The notes below the pieces were generated by a model that was given only the letters and a program-made list of their open reading frames with translations, ran no database searches and was not told the DNA's origin. The position numbers and the translations under genes are program-made. Of a DNA stretch of 64,000 nucleotides, positions 28,622 to 37,334 are shown piece by piece; within the stretch, counting starts at the first letter, position 1, and the number at the start of each line of letters is the position of its first letter. The stretch is from Ruegeria sp. EL01 (GTDB lineage: Bacteria; Pseudomonadota; Alphaproteobacteria; Rhodobacterales; Rhodobacteraceae), in the NCBI RefSeq assembly GCF_900313035.1, contig NZ_OMPS01000003.1:48501-112500 (forward strand), read 5' to 3'.

Positions 28622-29404
28622 CTACCCAGAAAGGGCGCGGATCAACTTTCTAAGTACCTCTTCCAGCCCGGGTTTGGAAATACGCACTTCTTTTCTTCTG
28701 GAAATGGCTGGAAGTGTAACCCTTAACGTGCCTACATCATCAAAGCGTAGTTGCCGACTTTTTAAAGACCCATTCTCCAAAAAGTCTATGAGGACATTCA
28801 ATTCGTTTTCCACCAAAACATCGCTAAGTTTTCCAATCAGGTTGGTAGTACAATGGCTCTCTGCGGGTTTAAACTGTTCGCCGAACATGGACGCAGATAG
28901 CAACGGCAGATTGGATATCTTGCGGAAGTTGTTGTTTTGGTTCAGCAAGTTTTTCACTCGACGCTGGAGCAACTGAACCTTATATCGAACCTGATTGTCG
29001 TTGATTGCCCCGAGCTCATCATCGCTCAGAAATGCCACACTCGTGCTGGGCGGATGCCTCACATTAGGTTGAACTGATTTTCGTCCTGAAGAATCTTCTA
29101 TGATCCTTTGAACCTCAGCGTATTTCTCGACAATTCGACGCTGAGGTCGATATGTTCTTTTGCCAGTCGTTGCATCAATCTCAGAATTTGAGAAACTAGC
29201 CGCTGAAATTGCTAGCCCCGAATTCGTAGCAAGCCAACTTCTGACGCTTTTTACAGTGACGACACCACCAGCTTCCAACAAAGAATTGCACGCCTTGTCT
29301 ATTAGATAAAGTCTGTCAGCGAGGTCTGCACGGGCGTCTTTAGCAAGCGCCTCAGTGAATTTCTGAGCTTGCATTAGCATTTGATTTTTCAATTGCCTTC
29401 CCAT
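28622..29404 (-). CDS. Third protein of the recombinase trio (GmtX / TnpC-like), 260 aa
   Basis: Basic, helical protein: N-terminal ADRLYLIDKACNSLLEAGGV and VKSVRSWLATNSGLAISAAS (about residues 29-70) look like a DNA-binding helix-turn-helix, and a coiled-coil-like YKVQLLQRRVKNLLNQNNNF follows. There are no recombinase residues. Position and size match the small third gene that follows two tyrosine recombinases in Tn554-type and gamma-mobile-trio elements, where it assists the recombinases. Start ATG 29404 behind GGAGG; the recombinase gene upstream ends 241 bases away. Family placement is by context. Confidence 0.65.
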   Translation of the reverse strand: MGRQLKNQMLMQAQKFTEALAKDARADLADRLYLIDKACNSLLEAGGVVTVKSVRSWLATNSGLAISAASFSNSEIDATTGKRTYRPQRRIVEKYAEVQRIIEDSSGRKSVQPNVRHPPSTSVAFLSDDELGAINDNQVRYKVQLLQRRVKNLLNQNNNFRKISNLPLLSASMFGEQFKPAESHCTTNLIGKLSDVLVENELNVLIDFLENGSLKSRQLRFDDVGTLRVTLPAISRRKEVRISKPGLEEVLRKLIRALSG

Positions 29405-29645
29405 TTTTTCCTCCGGAGTGAGGCAGGCGACGCGCCTGTTAAAAAAATGCGCATAGAATAACCTGGCTTTACTGGTTGATTTTTCTCTTGCGGTTGCTGC
29501 GTTACAAAGAGCGACCTTCCAAGGTTCATGATTTTGACCTTGCTAGTGCGGATGCCATAGGCAGGCATCAAGGGACACGGGCACTACAATTTCGCACTTG
29601 GGTATTGAGCTGGACACGTGATGTTTGATGTTTTCCGTCCCTCAT
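29405..29645 (-). other. 241-base gap inside the recombinase trio
   Basis: Unusually long for a gap between genes that normally act together. A 60-codon minus-strand frame (29389-29571) overlaps the next gene but shows no domain. I see no tRNA, strong hairpin or repeat. Confidence 0.35.
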
Positions 29646-32582
29646 TCAGTCTGAATGGTCCTCGATGCTTAAGGTGGCCTTCTTGATTTCGACTTGAATA
29701 TCTCGGTGCTCAAATCCAAGTTCTTGGAGAGTTTGCGCCCCGCTGATCAGAAGTTCTGTTTCGCAGGCTCCTACTTTGCGCAGTAGCCACTCGCTCGCGG
29801 CATCTGCCGCGCGCTTCTTTTGTTCCTTCGTCAATGTCATCATCGACAAAGGAGTTAGGGAGTTGTGATACAATATCGCGTCTATGTACCTTTCCCTTTC
29901 AAGCTCGAAACCTTCATCTCTAAGGATTGGGTAAATTCTGCTACCTTGCAGAACAGAGTCGATGAGTTCGAACCTGGTCCCCTCCCTGTATTCACCAAAC
30001 CTGAATGGAGTTTCTGACACGAGTATTGGAAGGTCTTGATCGTCTGTTGAAGACTGAAGCTTCTTGATGCCTTCAATTAGCCTGTCAGCCGCATGCATAG
30101 TATTGAGCATGAAATCCAGGTTTTCTGCATCCCTTTCCACAGTAGATTCAAGCTGTGAAATGGCTCTGTTCAGCTCCAAAGGTACAGCGGCTATTCCTTT
30201 TGACTTACAAATTCTGGCACGCTCGGTTTCCAAAGAATCTAGATGCTCAGAGTCGTCATTGTGTTTTTGGCTCAAAGATTGGGAATCGGCCGATAACTTC
30301 TGCTGGTGAAGGACAAGTGGTACAAGCCATGGTTCTCCAGTTATGAAGTGTCGGCACCTTAGACAGTTTTTTGCACCACCTGGAACGGCTTCAGTTCTGC
30401 CGTTTCCCAAATCAATCCCATCGCCACACCTTGACCCGGCAAACGGGCAGATGCCAAGACCTGTGTCATGAAACAATTCGGTCTGTATTTTTCCTTCTGC
30501 CACCTTTTCTAAAGTGTAACTTTCGTTCGCTACTGCCAATTTGCTGGCCTGCTGAAAGTTCATCTCCCGTAGGTGTCGAACAAATTCCTTAGAAGCATTG
30601 GCTTCAATTCTTAAACGTGCTTCGTCCAGCAAATCAGTTACGTGAGAGCTCGTGTACTTCAGGTAGTATATCGTCATCAGTATCGAGGCGTGACCTGCGA
30701 CCAGCTTCGAGAGAATTTCAATAGGCACACCAGCTTCTGCGAAAGCGGTAAGCCCAGAAACCCTCAACCCGTGTACAGGGTAAAATGTAGTCGCCGGCCC
30801 TCCCGAAGTATTTCGGGATTTAATAATAATCGTTTCGTCACCCCGATCTCTTAGACGCTTCTCTAACTCGTCCATTAGAAGGCGCCAGAAGCTATAAATA
30901 CGGTTGTCGGTAGGCGGGGAAACACGATTTTCGGCCCCATTCATGTCACGAAACAAGTAAAACCGATCCGGAATTTGTTCGACGACCTTTTGCGGCGGAG
31001 CATCCGCCCCCATAGAAGACATAACATCGGAGTAGGGTGTTGGGACGGGCAGTGGATTGTGTTTTTCCTGCCAACGCCGAAGCTCATCGAATATTTTAAT
31101 CATCGGCGTGTATTTCCATGGGACGTAGTATCCCGACATTTCGCCAAAGCCATGCTGCCTATCTGAAGTTTTGTTCGTTGAAACGTAGAAGCAGAAATCA
31201 TTGTGCTCCGAATTGAGAATCCCGCGGGCTTTCCGCTTCGCCGTAATTTCGTTTTCCCAGTAGCTTGCGCCGGCTGAGCGGTTTTTCACCCAAGTATCGG
31301 ACTTGACGTTGTAACGAAGCGCATCACCTTCGCCGGAATCCAGGCACTTTACTTGTATCTTTCTCCAGGGCAGTTCAGTCAAAGTATAGATTAGGTATGC
31401 GACGACGGGATTCCAAACCTGCTTAGCGTTGCCGTTCACGTTGATTGTGACGTAGTCTGCTTGCTGTAATTTTGGCCACGCCCAATTGTCTTCAGTAAGT
31501 ATCTGTTGAACTATTTTGACGAGCCGCCTGGGTAGGAAAGCAGATGTAGTCTGTGTGGGTTTGCCAGCAGAAACTGCCTTCGCCCTGTTTTCAAATTGCT
31601 TTTTTTCTAAGTTCGTCAACAAGGCATGGCCGTAACTTATCCGATCTTCTCCTTCGACAACGACCATATTTTCTTCGATGAACCAGTCCACCATGTCTGT
31701 CATGTAGTTAACTATTGGAACCATTTTGCCCATAAGGGTTCCACCGCCACATTTGACTACATGATCGACCCAACTGGGCGAGGTGCGAGGGGAAGACAAA
31801 AATACTTCTGGATCGCTTCGCGCTTCGTCAGGGTAGAAATCCAACCAAGAAGCAAAGTTCAAAAACGCGTTGTTACTGTACTTAGTGGTCTTGGCCAGTC
31901 TTGGGCCCGAACGATATTCAGTCAGAATCTCCACCCATTTTACTAAGTTCGGCGGAGGGTTAGTTATTGATTCAATTGATTTTCCAGTTTTGCGCCCGAC
32001 CGCCGCGCGGCGTTTCACCTTTACAGGCTTGTCGTAGCCGCAGCTCGTCGGAAAGTTGGCGTTTAGGTATTCGGCTAACTTAGAGAACCCTCGCTTGTGC
32101 TGCTCATTGAAATTGAGAGTAGACTTCCACTGGGTGTCGGGGTTTTTGAATTGAAGAACAAAATTTGTCCAAAACTCTTCTGAGATGCCAGAAATGGAAG
32201 AAAGCGTGGTGGAGAAAAACAGAGAATGCAAAATACGACGTACGTACGGGTGAGTAGTTCTCGGAAGGTCAGTTTGGTGTAAATAGGATTTAACTCTATC
32301 AAAGTCTGCCGGAAATACATCGACGGTATCCGCGAAAATCTTAGATGCTCGTGCGTTTTTACGTGCAACGTCAAAGGCAAATCTGAGAGGAAATAAGATG
32401 CTACCATTGCCGGCGATACTTAGTATTTCTACAACCAGGGATGGGTCAGCGGTAGTTTCGAATTGTTTTGTCAGTGCGACAATCTTGCCAACAGTAGCGC
32501 CATCGAGTTTCCCATGTTGCAAGCAATGAAAATTGCTGATGGAATCGTTGATAAGACATCCATTGACTTCGATTACCGCCAT
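29646..32582 (-). CDS. Large tyrosine recombinase of the trio (GmtZ / VPA1269-like), 978 aa
   Basis: A tyrosine-recombinase catalytic domain is recognisable in the middle: LTELPWRKIQVKCL with candidate Arg407, HGLR (His604, Arg607), GHAS with His631, and the candidate nucleophile tyrosines 639/640 in TIYYLKY. The 350 residues before it carry an N-terminal DNA-binding part. The 300 after it contain a cysteine cluster (Cys712, Cys719, Cys740, Cys743) that may bind zinc, and long coiled coil. Length and order resemble GmtZ, one of two recombinases of gamma-mobile-trio elements (recalled, not searched). It would cut and join DNA at the GAGCAGC core. Confidence 0.75.
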   Translation of the reverse strand: MAVIEVNGCLINDSISNFHCLQHGKLDGATVGKIVALTKQFETTADPSLVVEILSIAGNGSILFPLRFAFDVARKNARASKIFADTVDVFPADFDRVKSYLHQTDLPRTTHPYVRRILHSLFFSTTLSSISGISEEFWTNFVLQFKNPDTQWKSTLNFNEQHKRGFSKLAEYLNANFPTSCGYDKPVKVKRRAAVGRKTGKSIESITNPPPNLVKWVEILTEYRSGPRLAKTTKYSNNAFLNFASWLDFYPDEARSDPEVFLSSPRTSPSWVDHVVKCGGGTLMGKMVPIVNYMTDMVDWFIEENMVVVEGEDRISYGHALLTNLEKKQFENRAKAVSAGKPTQTTSAFLPRRLVKIVQQILTEDNWAWPKLQQADYVTINVNGNAKQVWNPVVAYLIYTLTELPWRKIQVKCLDSGEGDALRYNVKSDTWVKNRSAGASYWENEITAKRKARGILNSEHNDFCFYVSTNKTSDRQHGFGEMSGYYVPWKYTPMIKIFDELRRWQEKHNPLPVPTPYSDVMSSMGADAPPQKVVEQIPDRFYLFRDMNGAENRVSPPTDNRIYSFWRLLMDELEKRLRDRGDETIIIKSRNTSGGPATTFYPVHGLRVSGLTAFAEAGVPIEILSKLVAGHASILMTIYYLKYTSSHVTDLLDEARLRIEANASKEFVRHLREMNFQQASKLAVANESYTLEKVAEGKIQTELFHDTGLGICPFAGSRCGDGIDLGNGRTEAVPGGAKNCLRCRHFITGEPWLVPLVLHQQKLSADSQSLSQKHNDDSEHLDSLETERARICKSKGIAAVPLELNRAISQLESTVERDAENLDFMLNTMHAADRLIEGIKKLQSSTDDQDLPILVSETPFRFGEYREGTRFELIDSVLQGSRIYPILRDEGFELERERYIDAILYHNSLTPLSMMTLTKEQKKRAADAASEWLLRKVGACETELLISGAQTLQELGFEHRDIQVEIKKATLSIEDHSD

Positions 32583-32623
32583 CTACCGATGCTCCTTCAA
32601 TTTGCAATTGACTAGTGGCCGTT

Positions 32624-34128
32624 TCAATTTGGGCTTGGGCTAAGTGCTTGAAACTCAGTTTTGGCTTTGCTTAGAGCTGCATTCACCATTTCCCATTCGG
32701 GCTCGGTGTAAACTCGCTGGCTTTCGATATGACGGTGGTGCATTGCCTTCTTGATCGCCTGTGGAACAATACCGGCGTTCTCAAGCGTTTGAGCATATGC
32801 ATGTCGTAGTGCGTGGGGAGTCGTGCCAAATTTTTTCCCTCGTGGAATGGGTTCCCCAAATCTTGCTTCAATACGTCTTAGGGCACGCTCCCAAGCTCGT
32901 TCGAAAGCTGAGTATGAATAGGGATTTCCAATACACGACTGTCCCGAAGAGTGATCTTCTCCTTTGGCGACAAACAGAAATGGGTGCTGACATTCACCTC
33001 TAGCAAACCGTATAGCAACAAGTCTGCGCCGATAGTCCAAGTAGGCGTTGTAATAGGAAGAAAACAGTTCTTCGAGCGAGGTATGGAAAAAGAATGCTTC
33101 AGTCTGGTTCGTGCTTGGATCCAAGTCCAAATTTTTCCAATATGCTCGCAGTGATTTCTCAGCAGCTTCTTTTCGCGGTGGTAATCCCAACCTATCGAGG
33201 AACTGGCGCCTAGTTCCTGTCTCACCAACAAGGAAGGTTTCTGCTTGATCAGGATGGCGCAGCATAGGAACGCAGCGCTCTTCTTCACCAAAGGTAAGAT
33301 AAACCACGTCGTTGAACCAGAGTTGCAATGGTTCGGACAACCTTAGGCCTGCACCCATTAGTAGTAGAAAGATCATTTTTGCCGTAACGTCTTCGCGGTC
33401 GAAGAGGTTTTCGGCAGACTCGTTCTTTACAAATCCAACTTCCAGCATTCTGGCGATTAGCTGGGAGTCCATTCGTTTTACAGTTCTTTGCCCAGAAGCA
33501 AGTTTATCGATCCCCAATGACTCCCGTGATGATCTGCGTAGTTTCTCTGCCTCCTTGTCATCGTTTTTTAGGTGTCTCAAAAAGCACTTTTCGTGCCGCC
33601 TTCTAGCACCAACTAAAAATCGCACCAACTCGCCGTCATTCCGAGGCTTGGAAGAAAATGACCGTGCTAATTGATTGAGGGGGTGGGCATCCCCTGGGTC
33701 GCGTAAATTGTCTAGGATTGCGTCGACAAAATGATCCAAGTGCCGAGCTAGTTCACAAACGACCTTGGGTGACATCGGCGCCCAAAATAATCCTGTCTTG
33801 TCGACACCGTCGTGTTGGATTGTCCCTCTCTGGACCGCCCGAATGAATGCTTGCACGCAGCTGAGTGGACGTTTCGGACGCTACTACTACCGTTGAACTC
33901 ATAGACAGAGCAAAAGTCGAAGAAGAGACCGATTGCTCTTGCAGATCGGCGCTTCCATCCGAGGCTCTTGTTCTGGTTGTCTGCAAAGTAATCTAATAGC
34001 GGTCGGAACACTCTTGGGTTTGTCTCATCAAAAAGCCAAAGAACGGGCGTGATTGGGTGAGATTTGTTCTCTGGTTTGTGGATCAGCACCGCGTGGTGTC
34101 TGCCTGAGATCTGATCAATGTTTTTCAA
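32624..34128 (-). pseudogene. Tyrosine recombinase of the trio (GmtY-like), split by a frameshift
   Basis: Two frames make up one protein. The N-terminal part runs from ATG 34128 in one frame (MKNIDQISGRHHAVLIHKPE... WKRRSARAIGLFFDFCSVYE). The rest, 410 codons with a nominal GTG start at 33856, runs in another frame to 32624. Near 33860-33900 the second frame holds TGA and three TAG codons, so it cannot start further upstream. The large part keeps Arg172 in GAGLRLSEPLQL, HALR (His348, Arg351), HHRH (373-376) and Tyr383. A one-base change, a programmed -1 shift or a sequencing error would explain it. If the shift is fixed, the integrase may lack its N-terminal domain. Confidence 0.72.
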
Positions 34129-34726
34129 TTCACTTACCCTGCCAGTTTGACTTTCAGCTCGATAGGATTTCTCCTATTAGCCGAGCATAGGCGTGAATTT
34201 CTGTCAACCAATTGTTTTTAAAGAATAATAAAGAATAGATTTGGGGAAATATTGTCGATTTGCGGTTTTCCAAGAATAGATAGAAGGACTATCCTTGTGT
34301 CTGCGACTACCCGCCAAGTAAGAAATTGGGTCGATGAAGTTGGTGATTCGTTTGAAGAGACTCCGTCGGTTTCCCCATTGCCTTGCGATGCTGTTCCTTT
34401 TGAGTCGTTTACGAAGACGAATTTTCAAGTGCGTACCTAAGTATTCAGAGAAGAAACTAGATTTGGGCGCACTGGGCAAAATGCGAGGAGGCTCACTTTG
34501 CACGCAGGTCGCATCCGGCCTGCTTCGCTTGAGCTACGCGGGGCTCCGCTCAGCAGGCCTACAATCGAATGTTGCTTCATCAGTTCTATGATTTCGAAAA
34601 GAAGTTCTGAAATTGGTGATTTGGTAGAGGGGGTGGATTAAAAATAATAATCGGGAAAATTCTGGCTCGGAATAGGAAAAATCAGAGTAATGGTGGGAAG
34701 TGGTGACTTCGTTTAGGGGGTAATTT
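34129..34726. other. 598-base non-coding right end of the island, with a hairpin at 34517-34559
   Basis: No convincing gene; frames of 62-99 codons on both strands lack codon bias and domains. At 34517-34559 GGCCTGCT and AGCAGGCC form an 8-bp stem around a GC-rich stretch that itself contains smaller repeats (GAGC/GCTC). Because it lies between the recombinase genes and the attachment core at 34727, it may be a recombinase-binding or regulatory region. AT-rich sequence dominates the rest. Confidence 0.45.
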
Positions 34727-34781
34727 GAGCAGCTGACTTCTAATCAGCAGGTTGAGGGTTCGAGTCCTTCAGGGATCGCCA
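34727..34781 (+). pseudogene. tRNA-Arg(UCU), 3' part, cut by the island
   Basis: GAGCAGC-TGA-CTTCTAA-TCAGC gives the end of the D stem and the whole anticodon arm with UCU. AGGTT is the variable loop, GAGGG-TTCGAGT-CCTTC the T arm, AGGGATC the acceptor strand, then G73 and CCA. The acceptor strand pairs with GGTCCCT at 11203, not with anything nearby. Sequence before 34727 (GGGGGTAATTT) is not tRNA, so the gene is not rebuilt at this end. Confidence 0.88.
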
Positions 34782-35118
34782 TTTCAAAATTAAGACCCAA
34801 CGTACATGCAGCAAGCGCGGGCATATTGCTTAAGCGCGCTTGGCTTGTTGTGTTTTGGGGGATCTGAGGGGCTGGGTGAGGGGGTCAGGCCAGCCCCTCA
34901 TGAGGGGGTCGTTGAGTGGTAGTGTGTTCCAGTAAGCCCAATTTAGCCCACGTTAACGATTCAATAAATTGGGGGTTTCCCGTAGTTGCTGAAATTATGT
35001 GCCTCAAGCCACCGTTTCATGGGGCGCTGTTAGGGGCCGCAACCGCTTCACCTGCCCGCGTGGGGGGCGATGGGTTGCGGAGCATCAAAGGACCCGAACA
35101 GCGGGTTTGAAGTTGTTT
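34782..35118. other. Non-coding stretch between the tRNA 3' end and the iol promoter, with two inverted repeats
   Basis: No gene seen. Near 34813-34843 CAAGCGCG and CGCGCTTG form an 8-bp stem and may be the old tRNA terminator. At 34866-34875 and 34890-34899 GAGGGGCTGG and CCAGCCCCTC form a perfect 10-bp stem with a 14-base loop; no T run follows it, so it is not a standard terminator. Confidence 0.5.
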
Positions 35119-35147
35119 TTGACGTTAACGTGAGTGTTCTATGAAAT
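35119..35147 (+). promoter_or_regulatory. Candidate promoter of the inositol operon
   Basis: TTGACG at 35119-35124, a 17-base spacer and TGAAAT at 35142-35147 (4 of 6 to consensus). The repressor palindrome follows five bases later, where a bound LacI protein would block the start of transcription. Confidence 0.45.
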
Positions 35148-35152
35148 ATTTC

Positions 35153-35168
35153 TTGCAACCGGTTGCAA
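35153..35168. promoter_or_regulatory. LacI-type operator before iolG
   Basis: Perfect 16-base palindrome TTGCAACCGGTTGCAA with the central CG expected for LacI/GalR operators. It lies 42 bases before the iolG start. Identical copies occur at 47749 and 51145, the latter before the LacI-family gene itself. Confidence 0.85.
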
Positions 35169-35210
35169 AGATACTCATTGTTAGGGCAAACAGGGATTCG
35201 GGAGAATTGC

Positions 35211-36224
35211 ATGCTCAAGGTCGGACTGCTTGGTGCTGGTCGCATCGGACGCGTTCATGCGCAGGCGATTTCGGCTCATCCGCAAAGCAGGCTTTGCGCG
35301 ATCTCTGACGCGTTACCCGAAGCAGCCGCTAACCTTGCCGATGCGCATGATTCCGTAGCGCGCAGTTCGGATGAGATCATCGCGGACCCCGATATTGATG
35401 CGATTCTGATCGCGACGCCGACGGATACGCATTCTGATTTGATTGAAGCCGCGACTCGGGCGGGGAAGGCGGTCTTGTGCGAAAAGCCTGTTGATCTGGA
35501 CCTGCAGCGGGCCATGGCGTGTCAGGCCAACGTGGCGGGTCAGGGGCAGCCGGTCATGATCGGATTTAACCGCCGATTTGACCCCAGCTTTTCGGCAATG
35601 AAGGCTGCTGCGAATGCAGGAGAAATCGGCAAAATCGAGATGCTGTCGATCACCTCCTTTGATCCGGCACCGCCACCGGTAAGCTATATCAAGGTGTCAG
35701 GCGGCTTGTTTCGGGACATGATGATCCATGATTTTGATATGGCGAATTACCTGATGGGCGATGTGCCAACGGTCATCACTGCGGTTGGATCTTCGATTGT
35801 CGATCCGGAAATCGGTGATGCCGGAGATGTTGATACTGCAGTTGTCACAATGACTTATGCAGATGGCCGGATCGCGGTCATCAAAAATTCGCGTCGGGCT
35901 GCATATGGCTACGATCAGCGGATCGAGATGTTGGGGTCCAAAGGGTTGCTGCAGGCGCAGAACGTGCTGGAAAACACTGTGGTCAAATCGACGGCCGATG
36001 GCGTTGTCGGGGCGAAGCCGACCTACTTTTTCCTCGAACGCTATATGCCCGCTTATCAGGCCGAATGGGCCGCTTTTGTCGAGGCAACCCTGTCCGGCTC
36101 GGACGTGCCCGTGACGCTGGAAGATGGCGTTGCAGCGCTGGCGATGGCCGAGGCAGCGACGCGCTCAGCCTGGTCTGGCGGATCGGTGCGAATGGATGAA
36201 ATTTTGAAACCGGTTGCAAAATGA
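35211..36224 (+). CDS. iolG: Inositol 2-dehydrogenase (Gfo/Idh/MocA family)
   Basis: Oxidises myo-inositol to 2-keto-myo-inositol with NAD+, the first step of inositol breakdown. 337 residues from ATG 35211 (GGGAGA upstream; the frame is open to 35163, inside the operator). The Rossmann motif GLLGAGRIGRVHA is at the N-terminus; CEKPVDLDL carries the family's EKP motif; GGLFRDMMIHDFDMANYLMG has the catalytic Asp and His of IolG. First gene of the operon. An operator-like sequence overlaps its last codons. Confidence 0.92.
   Translation: MLKVGLLGAGRIGRVHAQAISAHPQSRLCAISDALPEAAANLADAHDSVARSSDEIIADPDIDAILIATPTDTHSDLIEAATRAGKAVLCEKPVDLDLQRAMACQANVAGQGQPVMIGFNRRFDPSFSAMKAAANAGEIGKIEMLSITSFDPAPPPVSYIKVSGGLFRDMMIHDFDMANYLMGDVPTVITAVGSSIVDPEIGDAGDVDTAVVTMTYADGRIAVIKNSRRAAYGYDQRIEMLGSKGLLQAQNVLENTVVKSTADGVVGAKPTYFFLERYMPAYQAEWAAFVEATLSGSDVPVTLEDGVAALAMAEAATRSAWSGGSVRMDEILKPVAK
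36204..36219. promoter_or_regulatory. Near-copy of the LacI operator at the end of iolG
   Basis: TTGAAACCGGTTGCAA differs from the operator at one base. It overlaps the last codons of iolG and stands 128 bases before the binding-protein gene. It may control an internal transporter promoter or hold a repressor loop with the site at 35153; it could also be constrained only by coding. Confidence 0.6.
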
Positions 36225-36346
36225 TCGGATTTCTTCAAACTGAACACAGCTCGGCCTTTGGTCGCAGCCACACAGATTCGGCGCTGCCGAATGATTGGGG
36301 CTGATACCCCGACACAAAACAGACTGTTCTAATGGGAGGAACTCAA

Positions 36347-37267
36347 ATGAATAAGTTCGTAAAGGGCGCATTGGCCGCAGGGGCCTTGGCCTTGGCGACA
36401 CCAGCGTTCGCACAGGAAATCGTGGTCGTATCACATGGCCAGGCTAATGATGCGTTCTGGAACGTCGTCAAAAACGGCGTTGAACAAGCCGGTAAGGACG
36501 TTGGAGTGAACGTCGAATACCGCGCACCCGAAACTTTTGACATGGTTGCCATGTCGCAGCTGATCGACGCTGCCGTGAATCAGGAGCCTGACGGTCTGAT
36601 CGTCTCGATCCCGGATGCGGATGCGCTTGGCCCGTCAATCGAGCGCGCCGTGGCTGCGGGTATCCCTGTCATCTCGATCAACTCGGGATCGGGTGTATCT
36701 AAAGGGCTTGGCGCTTTGCTGCACGTCGGTCAGGATGAGTTCGACGCAGGTAAAGCTGCCGGTGAAGAACTGGCGTCGATGGGCGGATCAAATGCGATCT
36801 GTGTGAACCACGAAGTAGGCAACGTTGCGCTTGACCTGCGTTGTGAGGGCTTCGCAGAAGGCTTTGGCGGTAACGTGACCGTGCTGCCGACTTCGAACGA
36901 TCCGTCAGAGATCGAATCGAAAGTGGCGGCGGCGATTGCATCTGATGAAAGCGTCGACACCGTCATGGCACTGGGTGCAAGCTCGGCCGGTGAACCTTCG
37001 GTTGCTGCCGTCAAAGGATCGGGCCGCGATATCAATGTCGCGTCATTCGACCTGTCAGCCAACTTCCTTCAGTCCATCGCAGATGGCGATGCGGCGTTTG
37101 CCATCGACCAGCAGCAGTACTTGCAGGGTTACCTAGCGGTGAACTTCATGGGCCTGCACGCCAAGTACGGCCTGATGCCGGGCGGTAATGTACCTTCGGG
37201 TCCGAACCTGATCACAGCCGACAAGGCGGCGCAGGTGATCGAGCTGTCGTCGCAAGGTATCCGCTGA
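36347..37267 (+). CDS. Sugar/inositol ABC transporter, periplasmic binding protein
   Basis: 306 residues from ATG 36347 with GGGAGGA upstream. Signal peptide with cleavage after TPAFAQ (about residue 23), then a type I (ribose-binding-like) sugar-binding fold: VVVSHGQANDAFWNVVKNGV, PDGLIVSIPDADALGPSIER, VISINSGSGVSKGLGALLHV. It binds substrate in the periplasm and delivers it to the permease. The setting after iolG and before iolD/E points to inositol as ligand. A strong stem-loop follows the gene. Confidence 0.92.
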   Translation: MNKFVKGALAAGALALATPAFAQEIVVVSHGQANDAFWNVVKNGVEQAGKDVGVNVEYRAPETFDMVAMSQLIDAAVNQEPDGLIVSIPDADALGPSIERAVAAGIPVISINSGSGVSKGLGALLHVGQDEFDAGKAAGEELASMGGSNAICVNHEVGNVALDLRCEGFAEGFGGNVTVLPTSNDPSEIESKVAAAIASDESVDTVMALGASSAGEPSVAAVKGSGRDINVASFDLSANFLQSIADGDAAFAIDQQQYLQGYLAVNFMGLHAKYGLMPGGNVPSGPNLITADKAAQVIELSSQGIR

Positions 37268-37290
37268 TCCGGAAGGGCAGCAAAACACAA

Positions 37291-37314
37291 GGGACGGCGC
37301 ACTCGCGCCGTTCC
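37291..37314 (+). promoter_or_regulatory. Intercistronic stem-loop after the binding-protein gene
   Basis: GGGACGGCGC and GCGCCGTTCC form a 10-bp stem (one G-U) around ACTC, 20 bases before the permease start, with no T run. Such structures after binding-protein genes are known to protect the upstream mRNA, giving more binding protein than permease. Confidence 0.65.
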
Positions 37315-37334
37315 AACTGAATTGGGAGGAAACA

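Larger units (their letters stand above)
11225..34733 (+). mobile_element. 23.5-kb genomic island integrated in a tRNA-Arg(UCU) gene
   Basis: The ends are set by the two halves of one tRNA gene and by a shared 7-base sequence GAGCAGC at 11225-11231 and 34727-34733. The likely integration genes (two tyrosine recombinases and a 260-aa protein, 28622-34128) sit at the right end. The island carries its own tRNA-Arg(UCU), a class-II tRNA-like gene, two insertion sequences, an AAA+/zinc-ribbon operon and ATPases of defence type. Much of it is visibly more AT-rich than its flanks. The boundaries are inferred from the tRNA halves; an empty site in a relative would prove them. Confidence 0.85.

Noticed and set aside
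28622..34128. A RIT element (three adjacent tyrosine recombinases)
   Set aside because: Only two of the three proteins have recombinase residues, and the sizes (about 530, 978, 260 aa) do not fit RIT.
34204..34503. 99-codon minus-strand frame near the island's right end
   Set aside because: Basic, low-complexity product with no start signal or domain, in AT-rich sequence; likely chance.
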